A DNA stretch of 64,000 nucleotides from NIOZ-UU13 sp964653075. GTDB taxonomy: Bacteria > Planctomycetota > Phycisphaerae > Sedimentisphaerales > Anaerobacaceae. This document shows, in pieces, positions 17,781-26,328 of this stretch. The position numbers were made by a program, and so were the translations under genes. The notes under the pieces were generated by a model. That model was not told the origin of the DNA and did not search any database. It was given only the letters and a program-made list of their open reading frames with translations. The stretch covers positions 8,774 through 72,773 of the forward strand of contig CAZZAX010000010.1 in assembly GCA_964653075.1 (NCBI GenBank), written 5' to 3'. Position 1 is the stretch's first letter. Each line of letters opens with the position of its first letter.

Positions 17781-18557
17781 TTACTTTAATATTTTATTCA
17801 TGATATTCCTGAATCTTGTTGCGCTAATCTGATGGTCGGCGAGTAATTGGCCGTTGTAGATGACGGCGAAGGCTGCATAGGGCGTAGGGGCGTTTTGGGC
17901 CTGCCGGTACGTATTGATTTCTATTATTTGTGGTTTGAGTTTGTAAGTTTTTCGGGCCATATCAGCTATCTTATCAGCAAACCTTATGGTGTGAGGGCAT
18001 TGGCTCGAGCGGATGATGGTAAGGCCCTTATTATACTTTTTCAGTTTTTTGTCCCAGTTATTTTTGAATTTAGGATTTGGAGCTGATTTATCGAATTTCT
18101 TTACCAGCAGATCATAATCTGGTGGTGCGGCATCCACAATTTTAAAGCCGTTTTTTAAGAATATTTGACTATTTGCCAGCCAGGGTCTTTGTCTAGCGAC
18201 GACAGCTACTCCTTTGGTCTTTGCTTTTTTAGCATCATTAATGCAGGCCTGTATTAAGAGCCTGCCGTAACCTTTTTTTTGGTATTTCTTAGAATAGGTC
18301 CAAAGACAGTGAATGAACATATATCCGTCGGCCTCAATACCTCGCCAGGCGTATTGGCCCGGGAGGTATTCAATATAGCCGAATTGAAAGTTCTTTTCAG
18401 TAGAGAGCAGCTTTGCTTTCAGGCCTTTTTTAAAGTACGTTTTTAACCAATCTGTTTTTCGAATACGTCCTTCATGCTCAGGATCTTTGATTCCACAGAT
18501 GGGCGATTCGTGGAGATTTTGTTGAGTAATATCAATCACTTGTATTTTTTCAGCCAT
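17781..18557 (-). CDS. YoaP-like GNAT N-acetyltransferase
   Basis: 258 residues from the ATG at 18557, which follows AGGGA; the alternative ATG at 18572 lacks one. The N-terminal GNAT domain has the acetyl-CoA loop region KKYQKKGYGRLLIQACINDAK and a late NSQIFLKNGFKIV. The C-terminal ~85 residues match the YoaP domain: RSSQCPHTIRFADKI, IEINTYRQAQNAPTPYAAFAVIYNGQLLADHQIS. YoaP proteins acetylate an unknown small-molecule or protein substrate. The QCP segment and the NGQL end suggest a thioredoxin-like C-terminal fold. Cytoplasmic, single gene. Confidence 0.8.
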   Translation of the reverse strand: MAEKIQVIDITQQNLHESPICGIKDPEHEGRIRKTDWLKTYFKKGLKAKLLSTEKNFQFGYIEYLPGQYAWRGIEADGYMFIHCLWTYSKKYQKKGYGRLLIQACINDAKKAKTKGVAVVARQRPWLANSQIFLKNGFKIVDAAPPDYDLLVKKFDKSAPNPKFKNNWDKKLKKYNKGLTIIRSSQCPHTIRFADKIADMARKTYKLKPQIIEINTYRQAQNAPTPYAAFAVIYNGQLLADHQISATRFRNIMNKILK

Positions 18558-18816
18558 AAAATATTCCCTCATAAAGGTTATGCCTGTTATCTCAATGCAA
18601 GGCAGAGTTAGCTGGAATATTCCATTTTCGCGTTGTTGTGGTTTGCAAAGGTCTCTGACTTTATTAGATTACCAAATTCATATTATCATTGCAAATGCCG
18701 GCTTTTTTGGTGACCGGGCCAATTACCTTAGGGGAGGTGCTTAGAACCTCGTATATATGCTCACAAGAGCTTAGAGCTTTCTGAGCAATCTTTCAAAGAT
18801 CTGAGAAAATCCCTTA

Positions 18817-19749
18817 GTGTCATTGACAGATACCTTACGTAAAACTATGATATTGAACATGGACAGTCGAGTAAAGAAGAAGACAGTTCGTACACTTCTA
18901 ATAGGCCTTACAGTTATTTGTTTCGTTATACTTGTATATCTTCTTGTATTTCTTAGATTGAGTGGATTCTGGACAACAAACTATTACACCACTATCTATT
19001 TTTCTCCAGTTAAGTTTCGCGAGATTATGGCGGGGATGACTCGTCAAGAAGTTCGTGATATTGCCGGTCCTCCGTTTCACAGAAGACGGATGACTTCAGC
19101 ATGTTACTGGATCTACTCGCTGCCATTGCGTCCAGAAAAAGCATACAAGAAATTTGAAGTGGTTTTCGATAATGATAGCAAAGAAGTCATCCGGAGTTCT
19201 ATGACTATTGATCGTCTTTCCTGGGATCCTAAGACTGAGCAGTGGATAGAACTGAGTTCTCCAAAACCAACTTCACCGTGGAAGATTTCACACTTTGATT
19301 ATCAAATGATCCAGGGGGAGGCACCCAATATAGAGGGGAAGTCACAAAACGCATACCTGATCCAGATAATGGCGACTTGGTGCGGCCCCTGCTCGAAAGG
19401 TCGCGTTAGAATCGAGAAATTGCTTAGAGAAGATTTATCTGATATCCCGATCCAGTTACTGCTTATTTCAGTGGACGAGAGCCGACGAATATTACGAGAA
19501 TACCTCGATAATAATCAAATAACTACTCCTGTGGCCTGGGACCCAAATAATGAATTATCAGAACCAATGAGCGAAAAGCTGATACCAAGATACCTGGTTC
19601 TTAAAGGTAAAACTTTGTATCCTTTTGAGTTTGCGCACTACACTGGTGAATCCGAAGAATATTACGATGACCTTGCGTGGTTTATTCGGTGTTATGCGAA
19701 TATAGTTCCAGGGCAAAAAAACGAAGATGCTATATTGCCCAGCAACTAA
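18817..19749 (+). CDS. membrane-anchored thioredoxin-like protein with a BamE/SmpA-like segment
   Basis: 310 residues if it begins at GTG 18817. ATG 18847 or 18859 are equally possible, as none has a clear ribosome site. One transmembrane helix (about 26-48) is followed by an extracytoplasmic segment FREIMAGMTRQEVRDIAGPPFHRRR...CYWIYSLP, which looks like the SmpA/BamE 'G-M...V...G.P' fold. Then comes a thioredoxin/TlpA-like domain with IMATWCGPCSKGR (C189, C192), a -LISVDE- strand and IPRYLVLKGKTLYP (cis-Pro region). A thiol-disulfide role in the periplasm is the simplest reading. The two-domain mix is unusual. Confidence 0.6.
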   Translation: MSLTDTLRKTMILNMDSRVKKKTVRTLLIGLTVICFVILVYLLVFLRLSGFWTTNYYTTIYFSPVKFREIMAGMTRQEVRDIAGPPFHRRRMTSACYWIYSLPLRPEKAYKKFEVVFDNDSKEVIRSSMTIDRLSWDPKTEQWIELSSPKPTSPWKISHFDYQMIQGEAPNIEGKSQNAYLIQIMATWCGPCSKGRVRIEKLLREDLSDIPIQLLLISVDESRRILREYLDNNQITTPVAWDPNNELSEPMSEKLIPRYLVLKGKTLYPFEFAHYTGESEEYYDDLAWFIRCYANIVPGQKNEDAILPSN

Positions 19750-20093
19750 AGTCCAATCTATTCTATAATGTAAGCTCCTATTGGAATATATATCTCTGAT
19801 TGGCTTTCTAAATTCGTTCATGTTGAAAGCGTATTGTCATATTTGCCCTTCTCATTGTGATATAGCGCATTTTGCGGATACCATTGTTATTCCATATTCT
19901 TTAGTCAGGCATTTTGGGTGCCGAGTATTTGTGAGTTCATTGAATTTTAATGGTTCAAAGATTTGTTTTTTAAGAAATTCTACAATCACGGGGATAAACA
20001 TTGTATTTTTCCCTTTTATTGACATTTTGTGGCAATTTTGCACAATAACGGCTATACTAACCGACTATTATTAATAGTTTTTTGGAGTAAAAT
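19750..20093. other. intergenic region upstream of efp
   Basis: AT-rich and without a supported gene. TATACT at 20053-20058 could be the efp -10 box, but no -35 box lies at proper spacing: TTGACA at 20019-20024 is 28 bp away. GGAG sits directly before efp. Confidence 0.35.
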
Positions 20094-20654
20094 ATGAGAG
20101 CATCTGAAATGAGTAAAGGCCAGACCGTCAAGATTGACGGCAAACTGTATGCGATAGTTGATTATCAGCACGTCAAATTAGGTAAAGGCGGTGCGGTGTA
20201 TCAAACGAAGCTTAAGAGTCTGACCGACGGTTCGATTCAAAATGTCCGCCTGCGCTCAGAGGAAAACGTCGAAGAGGCGTATCTGGACAAGAGAACGTAT
20301 GAATATCTTTATTCGTCCGGCAGTGAACATGTTCTGATGGATACCACGACCTATGACCAGATTAGTCTGGATGATGATGCATTTGGAGACGGGCCGAAGT
20401 TTCTTAAGCCGAACACCCAGTTGCAGGTGAGTATGTATGAGGGTAAGCCCGTCATCGTAACTTTACCCAACACGGTGGATTTGGAAGTTACCGATACTCC
20501 CCCGGAGATTAAAGGTGCCACGGCGACTAATCAAAACAAGCCCGCAACCCTCGAAACCGGTTTTGTAGTGCAGGTACCGCCTTTTATAAAGGTCGGCGAG
20601 CTTATTCGTGTCGATACGCGTACGGGTGAGTATGTAACGCGAGTTAAAGGATAA
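20094..20654 (+). CDS. efp: translation elongation factor P
   Basis: 186 residues, the usual EF-P length, in three beta-barrel domains. EF-P binds ribosomes stalled on polyproline and speeds peptide-bond formation. The domain I tip loop reads VKLGKGGA with Lys31 at the position that is modified in many bacteria. The usual KPGKGGA has Pro where this has Leu29. The C-terminal domain holds TGFVVQVPPFIKVGELIRVDTRTGEYVTRV, close to the family signature. GGAG precedes the ATG. No EpmA or EarP modification gene is nearby. Confidence 0.96.
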   Translation: MRASEMSKGQTVKIDGKLYAIVDYQHVKLGKGGAVYQTKLKSLTDGSIQNVRLRSEENVEEAYLDKRTYEYLYSSGSEHVLMDTTTYDQISLDDDAFGDGPKFLKPNTQLQVSMYEGKPVIVTLPNTVDLEVTDTPPEIKGATATNQNKPATLETGFVVQVPPFIKVGELIRVDTRTGEYVTRVKG

Positions 20655-20660
20655 AAGTGA

Positions 20661-20737
20661 ACTAAAGTGTCTAAAGTGAGCTAAAGTTAAAAAAAAATAA
20701 CTTTAGGCGCTTTGCACTTTAGGCACTTTACACTTTA
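20661..20737. repeat. mirrored CTAAAGTG repeat forming a large hairpin between efp and secA
   Basis: Three plus-orientation units (CTAAAGTG at 20662-20669 and 20671-20678, CTAAAGTT at 20681-20688) face three minus-orientation units between 20698 and 20737, separated by an A-rich loop. The two arms can fold into one long stem. It ends a few bases before the secA ATG, so it may act as an efp terminator, an mRNA structure over secA, or simply a mobile repeat. Confidence 0.65.
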
Positions 20738-20742
20738 AATTT

Positions 20743-23700
20743 ATGCTTGATAAGATAAGCAAAATTCTCATAAAGATTTTTGGTTCTCGTAATGAGCGGC
20801 TGGTTAAGGCCTATTCGGTGATAGCACGGCAGGCGGGTGAATTTGAAGAGAAGACGAAACAGCTCGACGACGAAGCGCTTAAAGCCAAGACCACAGAGTT
20901 TAAGGCCGCTATAAAAGCAGGGGCCAGGCCTGAGGATATTCTGCCCGAGGTGTTTGCAGTTGTTCGCGAAGCGGCAAGGCGGAATGTCAATATGCGCCAT
21001 TTCGACGTCCAGCTTATCGGCGGCAATGTTCTTTATGAAGGCAAAATCGCCGAAATGGCTACCGGCGAAGGCAAGACTTTGGTAGCGACGTTAGCGGCAT
21101 ATCTCGTGCATCTGACCGGAAGAAGGGTCCACATCGTTACAGTCAACGATTACCTGGCAAAGCGTGATGCTGAGTGGATGGGGCCGGTCTATCGTGCATT
21201 AGGTTTGACCGTAGGTGCCATTCAGGGGGACATGGACACGGCCGGTGACGAGCGGAAAAGTCAATATGCCTGCGATATCAATTACGGCACGAACAATGAG
21301 TTTGGCTTCGATTATCTTCGTGATAATATGAAAACGTCACTTGAGCAGATGGTACAGGGTACGCTGCAATATGCGATAATTGACGAAGTAGATTCGATAC
21401 TGATTGATGAAGCAAGGACACCACTGATTATATCCGGCCCGGCCTTCGATGATGTTAGCAGATATAAAAAAGCGGACCAGGTTGCAAGAAAGCTGCTCAG
21501 TCTGCAAAGCGGCTACGACCGCATTAAAAAACAAATCGATGCATGTGAGCGGGGGATAGCCAGTGCACAGGGTGAGCTGTCCGATGCAAAAAAAGATAAG
21601 GACAGTGAGCGGATAGAGAAAGCTCAGAAGGTAATTGAAAAAAACCAGGAAGAGCTTGAAACCGCCCAGTTTAAGCTGACGGAAGCCACTCAATATTACG
21701 AAGTCGAATACGACAGAAAAGCGGTACATCTTACACATGAAGGAGTAGGCGCCGCACAAGAGATAGCCGGGGTAGGTTCATTCTTCACCGGCTCCAATAT
21801 GGAGTGGCCTCATCTTCTGGAACAGAGTCTGCGGGCCCATGTAACTTTCCTGCGGGAGAAAGACTATGTCGTTATGGACGGCAAGGTCGTTATAGTTGAC
21901 GAATTTACGGGCCGCTTGATGCAGGGCCGGCAGTGGTCCGACGGGCTACACCAGGCGGTCGAGGCAAAAGAGGCTGTTACCGTAAAAGAAGAAACTCAGA
22001 CGCTGGCCACTATTACGCTGCAGAATTTCTTCAAGCTCTACGAGCAGATAGCCGGAATGACCGGTACCGCCGCCACCGAAGCTGAAGAGTTTATGAACAT
22101 CTACAAACTCGATGTTGTCGTAATACCCACCAACGAACCCTGCATCAGGGACGACCAGGATGACGCAATATATCAATCGATACGCGAAAAATATAACGCC
22201 ATAGTTGAACAGATAAATGAGGTTAGCGCATCAGGCAGGCCTGTCCTTGTGGGCACGGTCAGCGTGGAGAAAAACGAATCCATTTCGGCGGCTCTTCAGA
22301 AAAGATTCGGCCTCGAACACGAACTTCTCAATGCCAAGCATCACGAAAGAGAAGCTTTAATTGTCGCCAAAGCCGGTCAGCAGCATAAAGGCCGGGACGG
22401 CAGAATGCGCGGCAATATAACAATCGCAACTAATATGGCCGGCAGGGGTACGGATATTGTACTCGGGCCGGGAGTAGCGGAACTTGGCGGCCTGCACGTG
22501 CTTGGCACCGAACGACATGAGGCCAGAAGAATTGATAATCAGTTGCGTGGACGAACAGGCAGGCAGGGTAACGCCGGCTCAAGCCAGTTCTTCCTGAGTT
22601 TTGATGACGACTTGATGCGAATTTTCGCACCTGAGTGGACTGTCAAGGCGCTTTCCTGGATAGGCTGGGAAGAGGGTCAGCCAATCTACCACAAGAGGAT
22701 CAGCAAGGGCATCGAAAAGGCACAAAAGAAGGTCGAAGAACGCAACTTCGAGGTACGCAAAAGCCTGCTTGAATACGATGAGGTGATGGACTACCAGCGG
22801 AAAATCTTTTACTCGCGCAGACGTGAAATCCTGGCTGGCAAAGGGCTGAAAAATGTCATCCAGGAAATGATTAATTCTACTATCTCGACTAATTGCAGCA
22901 CGATACTTGGCAAAGATTACCCTTATAAGTGCATTTGTGAATGGGCGAGAAGCAACTTCGGTATAGACCTGAAGCTCTCGGACATCAGCGGGGAAAAGGC
23001 GAGTGAAATTGAACAATTAATAAAACGGCAGGCAAAGGACAATGCCTCCAATAATATATCACTTTCGATGGGCGAGTATTTTGAGGACTATGGTGATCCG
23101 CGGACGTGGGACATTAGCGGATTGTGTAAATGGGCCATGAGCTCGTTCCAGGTCAGTCTAAGTCCCGGTAAAGTTAAGCATCAATCACCGGAAGAAATAG
23201 AAGAACAATTAATCTCGGCCGCCGCAGGTCAAATCGACAAAAAAGATTGTTCACAATTAATCGAATTCCTTAAGGATGATTTTGCCTTAAACACCTTTGC
23301 CGAGTGGGCACGGGCCAAGTTCGACATAAAACTGGACACTGCGGAATTAGCAGACCTTACCGGGTCACAAATCCGTGAGCAGCTCGAGGGAAAGACGGCA
23401 GCCAAATATAAACAAAGGGAGATTGAGTATCCTGTTGAGTTCGCGATGAATATGGTTTACGGCCAGCAGGGTCCTAATGTGTATGCTTTCGAGGCGCTGG
23501 CCAACTGGGCCAACACAAAATATAACGCAGGCTTATCCGTCGAACGGATACAAAACACCAAACCCCGCCACCTGCATAAACAACTGCTCGAATTAAGTGG
23601 GAGCTTTAACAACGGGCAATTAGAAAAGGAACTGGGTGATAAAATCAGCAGTCTGAATACTGCGGATTTAGTGAGCTGGGCCAATGAAAGATTCCAGTCC

Positions 23701-24231
23701 TCTTTCACTGAAGAGGACCTGGCCGGCGATGGCCCGGAAGTCAAAGACAAGCTGTCTGAAATGGCAAAAGAATTTTTACGCGCCGAGCTTAGCGACCTCG
23801 AAAAATATGTTTTGGTTCAGGTTTATGACAGTACCTGGAAGGACCATCTCTATTCGATGGACCATCTCAAAGACAGTATTTGGATGCGCTCCTGGGCTGA
23901 GAAGGACCCCAAGACCGAATACAAACGCGAAGGCTCACGGATGTTCGAGGAGATGCTTGACAGCATTGAGGACAGGGTTACGGATATTATCTTCAAGGTT
24001 CACCTCGAAGCCGGCGCGAGGGCAAGGAGTGTCTGGAATGTGAGTGCAACGAGCCATGATGAGGTCGGTCAGTTCGCAATGGCTGAGCGGCAGCGGGCCG
24101 CCGCTCAGGCGCCTCAGGGCGAACCGGTAGTCAAGCAGATTAAGCTGGAACAGCCCAAGGTCGGCCGCAACGCACCCTGTCCCTGCGGCAGCGGGAAAAA
24201 ATACAAGAAGTGCTGCGGAAAAAATGAATAG
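20743..24231 (+). CDS. secA: preprotein translocase ATPase SecA, enlarged with five internal repeats
   Basis: 1162 residues against ~800-930 for most SecA. It drives Sec-dependent export through SecYEG. NBD1 has Walker A ATGEGKT (106-112) and DEVD (214-217). The cross-linking domain carries a coiled-coil insert (about 252-317), then the GTDIVLGPGV and GRTGRQG motifs of NBD2. Between the helical scaffold (ends ~725) and its resumption at SDLEKYVLVQVYDSTWKDHL (~1020) lie five ~60-residue repeats with W734, W797, W855, W922 and W979 in a WA..-F pattern. The C-terminus is a zinc-binding SEC-C motif, CPCGSGKKYKKCC. The start is certain from homology (MLDKISKILIKIFGSRNERL), but no Shine-Dalgarno precedes it. 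Confidence 0.96.
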   Translation: MLDKISKILIKIFGSRNERLVKAYSVIARQAGEFEEKTKQLDDEALKAKTTEFKAAIKAGARPEDILPEVFAVVREAARRNVNMRHFDVQLIGGNVLYEGKIAEMATGEGKTLVATLAAYLVHLTGRRVHIVTVNDYLAKRDAEWMGPVYRALGLTVGAIQGDMDTAGDERKSQYACDINYGTNNEFGFDYLRDNMKTSLEQMVQGTLQYAIIDEVDSILIDEARTPLIISGPAFDDVSRYKKADQVARKLLSLQSGYDRIKKQIDACERGIASAQGELSDAKKDKDSERIEKAQKVIEKNQEELETAQFKLTEATQYYEVEYDRKAVHLTHEGVGAAQEIAGVGSFFTGSNMEWPHLLEQSLRAHVTFLREKDYVVMDGKVVIVDEFTGRLMQGRQWSDGLHQAVEAKEAVTVKEETQTLATITLQNFFKLYEQIAGMTGTAATEAEEFMNIYKLDVVVIPTNEPCIRDDQDDAIYQSIREKYNAIVEQINEVSASGRPVLVGTVSVEKNESISAALQKRFGLEHELLNAKHHEREALIVAKAGQQHKGRDGRMRGNITIATNMAGRGTDIVLGPGVAELGGLHVLGTERHEARRIDNQLRGRTGRQGNAGSSQFFLSFDDDLMRIFAPEWTVKALSWIGWEEGQPIYHKRISKGIEKAQKKVEERNFEVRKSLLEYDEVMDYQRKIFYSRRREILAGKGLKNVIQEMINSTISTNCSTILGKDYPYKCICEWARSNFGIDLKLSDISGEKASEIEQLIKRQAKDNASNNISLSMGEYFEDYGDPRTWDISGLCKWAMSSFQVSLSPGKVKHQSPEEIEEQLISAAAGQIDKKDCSQLIEFLKDDFALNTFAEWARAKFDIKLDTAELADLTGSQIREQLEGKTAAKYKQREIEYPVEFAMNMVYGQQGPNVYAFEALANWANTKYNAGLSVERIQNTKPRHLHKQLLELSGSFNNGQLEKELGDKISSLNTADLVSWANERFQSSFTEEDLAGDGPEVKDKLSEMAKEFLRAELSDLEKYVLVQVYDSTWKDHLYSMDHLKDSIWMRSWAEKDPKTEYKREGSRMFEEMLDSIEDRVTDIIFKVHLEAGARARSVWNVSATSHDEVGQFAMAERQRAAAQAPQGEPVVKQIKLEQPKVGRNAPCPCGSGKKYKKCCGKNE

Positions 24232-24290
24232 ATAAAAAACTACAACATATATTTACCGAGTTTATAGGGATAATTGGTATCATTAAAAAA

Positions 24291-24327
24291 GAAAACATCG
24301 AGCGGCAATCTGCTACCCGATGTTTTC
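24291..24327. other. perfect 10-bp stem-loop downstream of secA
   Basis: GAAAACATCG pairs with CGATGTTTTC across a 17-nt loop. Going rightward it is followed by a purine-rich run, not Ts, so it is not a textbook terminator for secA, though it may still end or protect the transcript. Confidence 0.5.
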
Positions 24328-24698
24328 CGGAGGGGAGAAAAAATCTTTTTATGACTTCTTTTGTTATCGGCAACGATATTATTGCACTTTAGCTGAAAAT
24401 AGACTTTTTTGGTCTTAAAAGTCGGACATGGAATTTTTGCTGCCTTCGTAAGTCTTTGCTATATAAGTAGATAGAAATTCAGCATTTTTCTTTCCAGACC
24501 GGGATATTGTCCCGGTATTCCTCTTATAATATCTCACAACACAATCCCGGTACGGCCGACCCAAAGGCTTTGTGAGCCGTGCTGGGCGCTGGGCTTAAAA
24601 CTGTAAACCATTGGCTGAGAGTATTCGTCAAGTATAGTAAGCTTTGATTTTTTAACAAAGCTCTGTAATTATTGGTTAGATGATTTTTAAATACCAAA

Positions 24699-24727
24699 TT
24701 GAAAACAGTAACCAAAAAGGCTAAACT
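24699..24727 (+). promoter_or_regulatory. probable promoter of the ECF sigma operon
   Basis: TTGAAA (24699-24704), 17-bp spacer, TAAACT (24722-24727), about 40 bases before the preferred start. Boxes match 5/6 and 4/6 of the sigma70 consensus. Confidence 0.4.
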
Positions 24728-24768
24728 GGGTATGAGCGAACTATATGATTAATGGAAGAGTGTCCATT

Positions 24769-25302
24769 ATGGACTCTGACCAGGAATTAATTGAATTGGT
24801 AAATAAAGGCGACGCGGATGCCTTCGAGGCCATCTACCGGCGATATAGGGACTGGGTTTACCATCTGGCCTGGCGATTTACAGGTAACCGGCAGGATGCC
24901 CTGGATGTGCTGCAAGAGACCTTTACCTACCTGTTAGGCAAGTTCCCGGGATTTAGTCTTACCGCTTCAATGACGACGTTTCTTTACCCGGTGGTCAAGC
25001 ACATTTCTCTGACTGTCCGGAGTAAAAACCGTCGTTTTACAGGCGATGAGGAATTATTGGGCGAAATAGCCGCACCGATCTTGAAAGAAAGTCATAGCAG
25101 CCGTTCGGAGCTGGCAGCCGTTCTGGCTATACTACCTGATGAACAGCGGGAAGTCCTGCTGATGAGATTCGTCGATGATATGAGCCTGCAGGAGATAGCT
25201 GCCGCTCTTAGTATCCCGGTGGGTACGGTTAAATCCAGGCTGCATCATGCCTTACAGAAGCTTCGAGACGACCGCCGAACAAAAGATTACTTCCTCGAAT
25301 GA
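24769..25302 (+). CDS. ECF-type RNA polymerase sigma factor
   Basis: 177 residues from ATG 24769, with GGAAGAG upstream; ATG 24745 is possible. Sigma2 region: DADAFEAIYRRYRDWVYHLAWRFTGNRQDALDVLQETF, with the usual core-binding and -10 recognition helices. Sigma4 region: LPDEQREVLLMRFVDDMSLQEIAAALSIPVGTVKSRLHHALQKL, a helix-turn-helix for the -35 element. It heads a four-gene operon whose other products are membrane or exported, so its target is probably an envelope response. No classical zinc anti-sigma factor follows; the next gene is the best candidate. Confidence 0.93.
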   Translation: MDSDQELIELVNKGDADAFEAIYRRYRDWVYHLAWRFTGNRQDALDVLQETFTYLLGKFPGFSLTASMTTFLYPVVKHISLTVRSKNRRFTGDEELLGEIAAPILKESHSSRSELAAVLAILPDEQREVLLMRFVDDMSLQEIAAALSIPVGTVKSRLHHALQKLRDDRRTKDYFLE

Positions 25303-25388
25303 TTAGAAAACTTACAGGGGGTAAAAAAATTTCAAAAACTTTGAACTTTTGGGCCTGCTTGTCTGCTTAACATATTGGAGCAACTATT

Positions 25389-25871
25389 ATGAGTGAAGAA
25401 ACGAAACATTTTTACGAGGATTTGGACATGAGAGTGAGTCAAAAATTCTCGGAAGATTTAAATATCCTTTTTAAACCGCATTTTTCGATACCTCCAGAGG
25501 TTGACAGGGCTATTATGGACAGAGCCCATCAACAATTTACTCAAAAGCACTGGAGTCATCGGATTTTACGACATATCAGTATTTGGCGAATTGCCGCGGC
25601 TGCTGCGGTTATTATTTTCGCCTTCAGTTTGAATTTAACGCAAAAGCCCGGGCCGGCTACAAATCAGTCCTTCCTTGTAGGGGCCCGGGCGGTTGATATT
25701 GACCGGAACGGCAGGGTAGATATTCTCGATGCCTTCAAATTAGCCCGCTATGTTGAGTCCGCCGAGCGCACCGAGAAAAAATGGGATGTCAACGGGGACG
25801 GCCTTGTAAATAGTAATGATGTTGATTTGGTCGCATCCGCTGCTGTTCGCCTGGATAAAGGAGTTTTATAA
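25389..25871 (+). CDS. single-pass membrane protein with an extracytoplasmic type I dockerin; candidate anti-sigma factor
   Basis: 160 residues. A ~66-residue cytoplasmic N-terminus (MSEETKHFYEDLDMRVSQKF...PPEVDRAIMDRAHQQF) is followed by one transmembrane helix (about 67-84). Residues ~101-155 form a dockerin: calcium loop 1 DIDRNGRVDILD (D103, D105, N107, D114) with helix AFKLARYV, and loop 2 DVNGDGLVNSND with helix VDLVASAAVRL. Gene position after an ECF sigma factor and a cytosolic helix before a membrane span are typical of anti-sigma factors, but no anti-sigma motif is visible, so that role is inference. Its stop overlaps the next start (TAATG), so translation is coupled. Confidence 0.82.
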   Translation: MSEETKHFYEDLDMRVSQKFSEDLNILFKPHFSIPPEVDRAIMDRAHQQFTQKHWSHRILRHISIWRIAAAAAVIIFAFSLNLTQKPGPATNQSFLVGARAVDIDRNGRVDILDAFKLARYVESAERTEKKWDVNGDGLVNSNDVDLVASAAVRLDKGVL

Positions 25872-26326
25872 TGAAAAAGGTTATGGTAATTATTCTATTG
25901 AGCATAAGCGTAATCGTCCCTGTTTTGGCACGGCAGACAGATTCGGAGTATCCGGAAAATCAGCCGAAAGTCCGTTTTGCTCCGGTGAATATTTATCTCG
26001 ATTCCGGCAATAAGCCATTGGCGGCCTATCAGTTCGAGCTTAAAGCCACAGCCGGACAAATCAAAATCGTCGGTGTAGAAGGCGGTCAGCATCAAGCATT
26101 TGAAGAGGCGCCTTATTATGACCCGGCAGCCCTGGCCAATGACCGTATTATCATCGCCGCTTTTAATACCGGCAGTGAATTACCAAAAGGGCGAACACGA
26201 ATTGCCACTATACATCTGCAAATCATCGGCGATGCTGAGCCTGATTACGAATTGAAGCTGACCGTGGCCGCAGATGCAGATGCGAACGAAATACCTGCCA
26301 AAATCTCATTCGAAAAAGGAGAATAA
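25871..26326 (+). CDS. secreted cohesin-like beta-sandwich protein
   Basis: 151 residues with a Sec signal (MKKVMVIILLSISVIVPVLA). The mature part follows a cohesin pattern: a first strand FAPVNIYLDSGNKPLAAYQFELKAT, IVGVEGGQHQAF, then AFNTGSELPKGRTRIATIHLQIIG and a final LKLTVAADAD. No catalytic motif. It is coupled to the dockerin-bearing membrane protein by a 1-nt overlap, so a cohesin-dockerin contact between the two is an attractive but untested reading. It could also be an unrelated immunoglobulin-like fold. Confidence 0.65.
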   Translation: MKKVMVIILLSISVIVPVLARQTDSEYPENQPKVRFAPVNIYLDSGNKPLAAYQFELKATAGQIKIVGVEGGQHQAFEEAPYYDPAALANDRIIIAAFNTGSELPKGRTRIATIHLQIIGDAEPDYELKLTVAADADANEIPAKISFEKGE

Positions 26327-26328
26327 AA

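Larger units (their letters stand above)
24232..24768. other. long intergenic region upstream of the ECF sigma operon
   Basis: No gene seen. It holds a 10-bp perfect stem GAAAACATCG/CGATGTTTTC (24291-24327) with a T run only on the minus-strand side, a 7-bp palindrome ACCGGGA-TATTG-TCCCGGT (24498-24516) with a related half-site near 24545-24552, a small stem AGCTTTG/CAAAGCT (24640-24662), and the ECF promoter. Confidence 0.5.

Noticed and set aside
20019..20058. Classical promoter for efp
   Set aside because: TTGACA and TATACT are 28 bp apart, too far for a sigma70 promoter.
24291..24327. secA rho-independent terminator
   Set aside because: The stem is perfect but no T tract follows in the secA direction; kept only as a stem-loop.
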